64,000 nt of DNA, taken from the NCBI GenBank assembly GCA_030159075.1, contig BROG01000029.1, forward strand, positions 1,447,001 to 1,511,000. Direction: 5' to 3'. The notes beneath the pieces were generated by a model. It saw nothing but the letters and a program-made list of their open reading frames with translations, did not search any database and was not told the origin of the DNA. Positions 58,483 through 64,000 of this stretch are shown one piece after another. A program made the translations under genes and the position numbers. How positions within the stretch are numbered: the first letter of the stretch is position 1; every line of letters starts with the position of its first letter. Origin of the DNA: Atrina japonica (Eukaryota; Mollusca; Bivalvia; Pterioida; Pinnidae).

Positions 58483-59502
58483 AATATTTATCAGAAAAAT
58501 GTTGTATATATATATATATATTATTTAAAGGTCACTCCATGTTATAGCGTGTTATACATCAACATGAACATCAAGTAAGTAACGTGACCAAATAGGCCAA
58601 CTTTTTCAATGCATCAATCCCTACAAGTTGCTCGAAAAGGAAAAAAAAAGAAATGATAATGTGAAAATGTCTTTTAATTTTGTAAATAAGTTATCCTAAT
58701 TCACCATTTTTATTGAAAAATTGTACTTTTACACTACTTTTGAATTGGCAAGAGATGATTGTGATAGGAAAAGAAATATCATCTAGGCATTGTAAGGTCA
58801 TAATTTCTTAGAACTTGTCAACAACATGTAGCCTAGGTCCCTTCTAAAACAAATTCTGGAATTTTGTTATAAGCTTGGTGAGCTATGAATACATTTAAGG
58901 TCACGATGTAACATGCAAATGATTTGGGGGGGTTATTTATATTTTCTGATGCAGTTCACACAATTTAATACTTTTTTTGTATTTTCAAATGTTGACTTGT
59001 TTGACTACCTGCATGGACCCGAAGTCACCCAGTCTAACAAATAGCCTACTCAAACTCAATTTTCATTTTTTATTTTGACGATGTATCATGAAGGCCTAGT
59101 TGTTTGTAATACTTCTAGATGCATCTTCGTAAAACCACGGTCCAAAATCGCTATGCTCTAGAGCACGGCGGTTCCGGACCGTGGTTATACGACGATGCTC
59201 TAGATATAACGAATAAGAAATAGTCTTACTGTTTTTCATGTACACTAAAAAGTTAAGTTAAAATTTTATGCTACCGCAAATGGAAACAATAACTTGAGTG
59301 TGGTCGTAATCTGAGTATGTTATGGTCCTTTAAACCCTTTTTCGAACCCCTGCGGTTTCCAGTCCCCCACCAGTTTCACACTTTATGCGGCTTCACATGG
59401 AGACTTCCTACCCAGTTTGTTTAAAATTTGGCACACTGTATTTGAGAAGAAGTCGAAAACGTCTTGACAAAAATCTTATATTTCTGTTGACTTAGGTGTA
59501 TA
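58483..59502. repeat. ~1-kb direct repeat, copy 1
   Basis: From 'aatatttatcagaaaaatgt' to 'gttgacttaggtgt', nearly identical to 59887-60893. Differences include TA-run length, single-base indels in G and T runs and a few substitutions. It includes an 85-bp hairpin (59116-59203) and a fragment of the 'gcggcttcacatggagactt' dispersed repeat at its right end. Confidence 0.95.
59116..59203. mobile_element. Short TIR hairpin, copy in direct repeat 1
   Basis: gcatcttcgtaaaaccacgg tcc pairs with ggaccgtggttatacgacga tgc, with centre 'gctctagagc'. The arms match the TIRs of the element at 37685-38046. A second copy is at 60514-60601. Confidence 0.85.
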
Positions 59503-59547
59503 AACATGAAAACAATGTAAGAGAAGACATCCTGGCTGACTTTCCAG

Positions 59548-59717
59548 AAAGGCGAACTTCTACTGGATGACACAAAAAAGAAGACGATGGACAAACAACC
59601 GGTACCAGAGAGAAGGAAGAAAAGTATACCAGACGATAGTTCTATGTGTGAAGAATTTGAAACAGATCCATTCGGAAGATCGTTTGCATCGAAAGAGGAT
59701 ACAACGAAAACAAGGAC
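59548..59717 (+). CDS. Possible orphan internal exon between the two direct repeats
   Basis: The sequence is bounded by a good acceptor (gactttccag|AAAGGC) and a good donor (AAAACAAGGAC|GTAAGTAC). It is open in phase 0 for 56 codons plus 2 bases: KGELLLDDTKKKTMDKQPVP, ERRKKSIPDDSSMCEEFETD, PFGRSFASKEDTTKTR. The composition is charged and protein-like. I recognise no domain. Two other frames are also open here (59567-59782 plus, 59560-59805 minus), which weakens the case. No neighbouring exon was found. Confidence 0.25.
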
Positions 59718-59886
59718 GTAAGTACATCATTGAGGGATGGGTAATGATTGGATTGCTTAGAGCATTAGACTTTAAACCGTGACATCTTTCACCTCTTGTC
59801 AACACAGTTGATCTTTGTAATCTTTGATTGTTCTATTTGTTTTAATGTTGGTTGATATATGATGGGAGAAAATGTATAATCTGTGA

Positions 59887-60893
59887 CAATATTTATCAGA
59901 AAAATGTTGTATATATATTATTTAAAGGTCATTCCATGTTATAGCGTGTTATACATCAACATGAACATCAAGTAAGTAACGTGACCAAATAGGCCAACTT
60001 TTCAATGCATCAATCCCTACAAGTTGCTCGAAAAGGAAAAAAAAAGAAATGATAATGTGAAAATGTCTTTTAATTTTGTAAATAAGTTATCCTAATTCAC
60101 CATTTTTATTGAAAAATTGTACTTTTACACTACTTTTTGAATTGGCAAGAGATGATTGTGATAGGAAAAGAAATATCATCTAGGCATTGTAAGGTCATCA
60201 TTTCTTAGAACTTGTCAACAACATGTAGCCTAGGTCCCTTCTAAAACAAATTCTGGAATTTTGTTATAAGCTTGGTGAGCTATGAATACATTTAAGGTCA
60301 CGATGTAACATGCAAATGATTTGGGGGGTTATTTATATTTTCTAATGCAGTTCACACAATTTAATACTTTTTTTGTATTTTCAAATGTTGACTTGTTTGA
60401 CTACCTGCATGGACCCGAAGTCACCCAGTCTAACAAATAGCCTACTCAAACTCAATTTTCATTTTTTATTTTGACGATGTATCATGAAGGCCTAGTTGTT
60501 TGTAATACTTCTAGATGCATCTTCGTAAAACCACGGTCCAAAATCGCTATGCTCTAGAGCACGGCGGTTCCGGACCGTGGTTATACGACGATGCTCTAGA
60601 TATAACGAATAAGAAATAGTCTTACTGTTTTTCATGTACACTAAAAAGTTAAGTTAAAATTTATGCTACCGCAAATGGAAACAATAACTTGAGTGTGGTC
60701 GTAATCTGAGTATGTTATGGTCCTTTAAACCCTTTTTCGAACCCCTGCGGTTTCCAGTCCCCCACCAGTTTCACACTTTATGCGGCTTCACATGGAGACT
60801 TCCTACCCAGTTTGTTTAAAATTTGGCACACTGTATTTGAGAAGAAGTCGAAAACGTCTTGACAAAAAACTTATATTTCTGTTGACTTAGGTG
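59887..60893. repeat. ~1-kb direct repeat, copy 2
   Basis: Near-identical to 58483-59502. Its right flank continues into 'ctgttaccttgatctttgat', the expected continuation of the dispersed repeat family, so this copy keeps the original right-hand context while copy 1 is interrupted there. Confidence 0.95.
60514..60601. mobile_element. Short TIR hairpin, copy in direct repeat 2
   Basis: Apparently identical to the hairpin at 59116-59203; duplicated with the surrounding 1-kb repeat. Confidence 0.85.
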
Positions 60894-61103
60894 TCTGTTA
60901 CCTTGATCTTTGATCCACAACTTGAAATTTTGTCAAAATGATCTTAAAACAGCACTAGCGGCGGCTGAGGCGTGATTTTTTCTTTAAGTGATAATATATG
61001 ATTATCCTGATATAAAGGTACAAAGTTCTCATTAACTACTCTGGCACATATTGGCGTGTTTAAAAGTATAACGAATGTGAAAATAATAAAAAATATAAGC
61101 ATA

Positions 61104-61290
61104 GGCGTCGGAACCGGGGGGCTACGGGGGGGGCTTCCCCCCCACTTTTTTTTGCAAAGATAGACATAGGTGTTGAAAATTGGGGCTTAGCCCCCAGACG
61201 TTTCTGGCGTGTGTGTGTGTTTTAAGTTGGTTTAGCCCCCCCCCCACACACACACACACACACACTTTCAATTTGCGTCCGACGCCAATG
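61104..61290. mobile_element. Short dispersed element, copy B
   Basis: Ends 'ataggcgtcggaac' and 'gcgtccgacgccaa' form an inverted repeat (ggcgtcgga/tccgacgcc). The interior 'tgcaaagatagacataggtg' to 'cccccagacgtttctggcgt' is the reverse complement of the copy at 30045-30235. Includes a (CA)n tract at about 61248-61265. Confidence 0.8.
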
Positions 61291-61987
61291 ATTAGTAATC
61301 ATGTACATGTATCAAAAACACACAAAAAAACAATAACAAAAACTAAAAACAAATGATATTGTGGGCATTATTCACACCGACCTCACATCGGAAAATTCGT
61401 AGACACGCGTAGTCATTTGTTTTCAAGCTAATGGGATAAAATGTATTTCAAGTAAATCAAATATACCTGAATTTAGTAATTTTTGTATCTCTTTGAAAAA
61501 ACACAAAATAAAACGTTAAAACAGTCAGATTACTTCGGTGTCTATTCATAGTATTGCTGGTCAACTCGTACCGAAGTCAAATTGGCACCGAGTGATTTCG
61601 GCTTATCGGAAATATGGAAATCGGCATTTTGTGTGGTTGAATCGGCACTTGAAAAAAATCGTTTTAGCATGTGTTGATATTAATTCGGAACTTGAAAAAT
61701 GTTCATAATAACACCTTTGAAGATTCATCCCAATGAGTAAATTAAAGTTAAAAAAATGCATTATTGAATTAACTTACATCCCATAGTGATACATTGTTTT
61801 AAGTTTAAGCTATTATTCAGCTAATTGCTATCAAAGCATTATATTAGTCAAGCAGGCGTTCGGATGTAATGAAAGGAACTAAAAGAGAGCTAATAATTTT
61901 GTAATTTCAGTGATAATGACGAAAATGTGGTTTTGTGAGTCCGTATCCTCATTCATTCTACCTGGAAATTCAAAAAATCATTATAAG

Positions 61988-61988
<1 letters not shown>

Positions 61989-62063
<75 letters not shown>
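61989..62063. repeat. (GA)n microsatellite
   Basis: About 36 uninterrupted AG dinucleotides. Confidence 0.97.
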
Positions 62064-62067
<4 letters not shown>

Positions 62068-62317
62068 AATATGATATCATTGATAAAACATTTTAACAGA
62101 CTACTAGAAATCTAAATTCGAATTCTTCATATACTACACAATGCAGAATTTATATACATGTCAGCATAGTGTCGATAATAAAATTACTTGGAAGCCATTG
62201 CCGAAAATCGCATGCATTTCCCGAAATTACTTAATACTAAAACACTATAAAAGATACCTATGGATTCTGTTTTATAGTACCGATGTCACAAGGTGTCAAT
62301 ATGTATAATATCATATC

Positions 62318-62480
62318 GTGGCTCCACGGTAGAGTGCTCGATTCGCAACCGGAGGGTCGCGGGTTCGAGCCTTGGCGGAGGCGACTGGCTTTTCCTGTTC
62401 TTTGGGTTGGCATTAAAAACCGAACCGGAATGCCACCAATAGTATGACGTCAATGTTATGAACATGAATGATCGTATCTC
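62318..62480 (+). mobile_element. tRNA-derived SINE, a second SINE type
   Basis: The head has an A box (tggctccacggtagagtgc) and a perfect B box (gggttcgagcc) at about 62325-62375, with a tRNA-like 'gattcgcaacc' loop between. The body 'cgactggcttttcctgttc' follows and differs from the three intronic SINEs. The right boundary is uncertain and may extend to about 62680. The acceptor stem does not pair well, so it is not called a functional tRNA gene. Confidence 0.7.
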
Positions 62481-62819
62481 GACATACGAAATCTTACATG
62501 TGATATAAAAATATGGTAGAACAAAAGTATTCTTCAGTTAATTGTTGGGCAAGGTTTGTCACTAGGTCTGTCTAGGTCTTTGTGTTGGTACGATTCGTCT
62601 TGGGTGCGAGGTTTCCTTGTGCTCAACCAGCAAATCTCGTGGACAGCTACGAAGATGATCGGAAAGTAATCAGACGCCATGTCTTGTTTCAGTTTCCAAG
62701 TAAACACAAAAAATATTGATGATTTTTTGGCATCTGCACTCTGTTTTCGACGGTAAATCGTATTGTCGGGTGATTTTTATGGTATACAATTATTTCATGA
62801 TTATTACACACTTTCCGAA

Positions 62820-63765
62820 AAAAAAATAGTCCTAACTTAACTAATGCTGCTTTAAGATAATTTGTAACAACTTTCTCATGTGTAATTGTATACAAAAAGT
62901 CAACCAGTTTTGAGTTATTAAACTGTACCTTGTGTTATTGGAGCGTCTGATAGTGGCTCGTTTATTGACAAATTCCGCTTTTATTCATAAAGATATTGAT
63001 TTTACAATATGTCTACAAAATTTTAAAGCCATCTGATCATCGGGTCATGAAATGATATTTATTGTTCCAATTGTTCTCCCTTTTTGACCCCTTTTGAAGC
63101 CCCTATGGGCCCTAGCCCCTATTCATTCGCAAACCTTATGCGACTTCACATCTGAACGCTTTGGCCAAGTTTGCCTATATCTGGCAAATTGATTCTTGTG
63201 AAGGTGTCGAAAATGTCTCAACATATATTTGCTGTTTACTTCGTTGCCTGTGACCTTGAATCTTTAACTTTTTTTTTATCAGAATATCATGTTCCCACTT
63301 TTGGATTTAGAATCTCCCAAGGGTTTTTTTGGTAAAACCCTGGACTAAATAAAAAAAGGTGTGAACATCATAAAAAACGATCCTTAAATAATTCCTATCA
63401 GCTTTCTCATATATCTTTGTATAAAAAAGTCAATCTGTTTATGAGTTATTGAGCCATTTGTATAAAACTGTACCCTATGTTATTGAAGCGCCCCATAATG
63501 GTTCGTTTATGGACAGATTTCGTTTTTATTTGCAAACTTTGTAGATATTGACTTAACAATCATGTATATACAATTTCAAATTCATCTGATCATTGGTTCA
63601 TGAGAAGATTTTAAAAGATGTACCAAATTTTAGTCCTTTTGGAGTCCCCATGGGTCCTAACTCCTTTTCATTCGCAGACTTCGTGTGACTTCACCTGGGA
63701 ATACTTCCTACAAAGTGTAGTTCTTGAGGAGGAGTCGAAAATGTGTAAAAGTTAACTGAGCCAAC
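62820..63765. mobile_element. Dispersed repeat, 'gcccctatgggccctagc' family, two overlapping copies
   Basis: Contains two passes through the same order of words: 'acaaaaagtcaaccagtttt', 'gcccctatgggccctagccc' and 'cgacttcacatctg' (62880-63160), then 'aaaaaagtcaatctgtttat', 'ggtcctaactccttttcatt' and 'gacttcacctgggaat' (63420-63700). Same family as 10735-11381. Confidence 0.7.
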
Positions 63766-64000
63766 ATAGCTAAAAGCCATAACTTGCATCTTTATTTACA
63801 GTTTAAAATCATAAAAAGTTAGTTGTGCTTGAGTATTGAGTAAATTTAGTGAAATCGGGCCCTGAACATCGATTTATACACACACACATGTTACGTGCAC
63901 TAACAACTATGATATGTATTGATAACGTGCTTTCACAGAATAGTAACATCGTAAAGGCTCTTCTCGTAAACTGTCAAGCTTGACGTAATCAATAATTGAG

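Noticed and set aside
58483..60893. LTR retrotransposon with 1-kb LTRs
   Set aside because: The direct repeats lack TG..CA ends, contain fragments of other repeats, and enclose only 385 bp with no primer-binding site or polypurine tract seen.
62325..62395. tRNA gene
   Set aside because: A and B boxes are present but the acceptor and anticodon stems do not pair properly and a SINE body follows, so it was called a SINE.

Overview
The window is animal nuclear DNA, AT-rich, intron-rich and full of repeats. It is most likely from a bivalve mollusc. Several dispersed repeat families here are ones I associate with bivalve genomes: tRNA-headed SINEs with a 'catatggagacgtcacc' tail region, elements ending in 'ctcaggtgacctaaaa', repeats containing 'aagcccctatgggtcctag', and Tc1-like MITEs with CAGT ends. 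The species cannot be named from the sequence alone.

One gene dominates. MED1, a Mediator complex subunit, lies on the minus strand from the ATG at 57079 to the stop at 5905. I rebuilt 16 coding exons. Every junction has GT-AG ends and a matching phase, and the protein is 2046 residues. Residues 1-516 (exons 1-15) align segment by segment with the vertebrate MED1 structured domain. The last exon (4.6 kb) encodes a long Ser/Asn-rich disordered tail. That tail has two LXXLL boxes in the same order as vertebrate MED1, two further LXXLL matches, an AT-hook-like motif, a SUMO-interaction-like motif, a basic NLS region and the conserved acidic C-terminal end.

Layout: 1-5904 is downstream flank. 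5905-57079 is MED1, with a 20-kb first intron (37024-57021). 57080-64000 is the upstream flank with a short promoter region and then repeats. The introns hold almost all the other content: minisatellites (39, 57, 19/25, 43, 25 and ~156 bp units), SINEs, hairpin MITEs, a foldback-like element (39738-41870), a decayed hAT transposase (about 45750-47131 minus), and a ~1.2-kb insertion that splits a satellite. The upstream flank holds a ~1-kb direct duplication around a 385-bp segment that contains a possible isolated exon.

No clearly new multi-gene system is visible. The most interesting item is the 5' end of MED1 exon 10. There a 57-bp unit carrying a splice acceptor plus in-frame coding sequence is repeated in tandem, giving four candidate acceptors, all in the same phase. 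Next are the foldback-like element, the direct duplication with its exon-like insert, and a possible internal promoter in MED1 intron 15.
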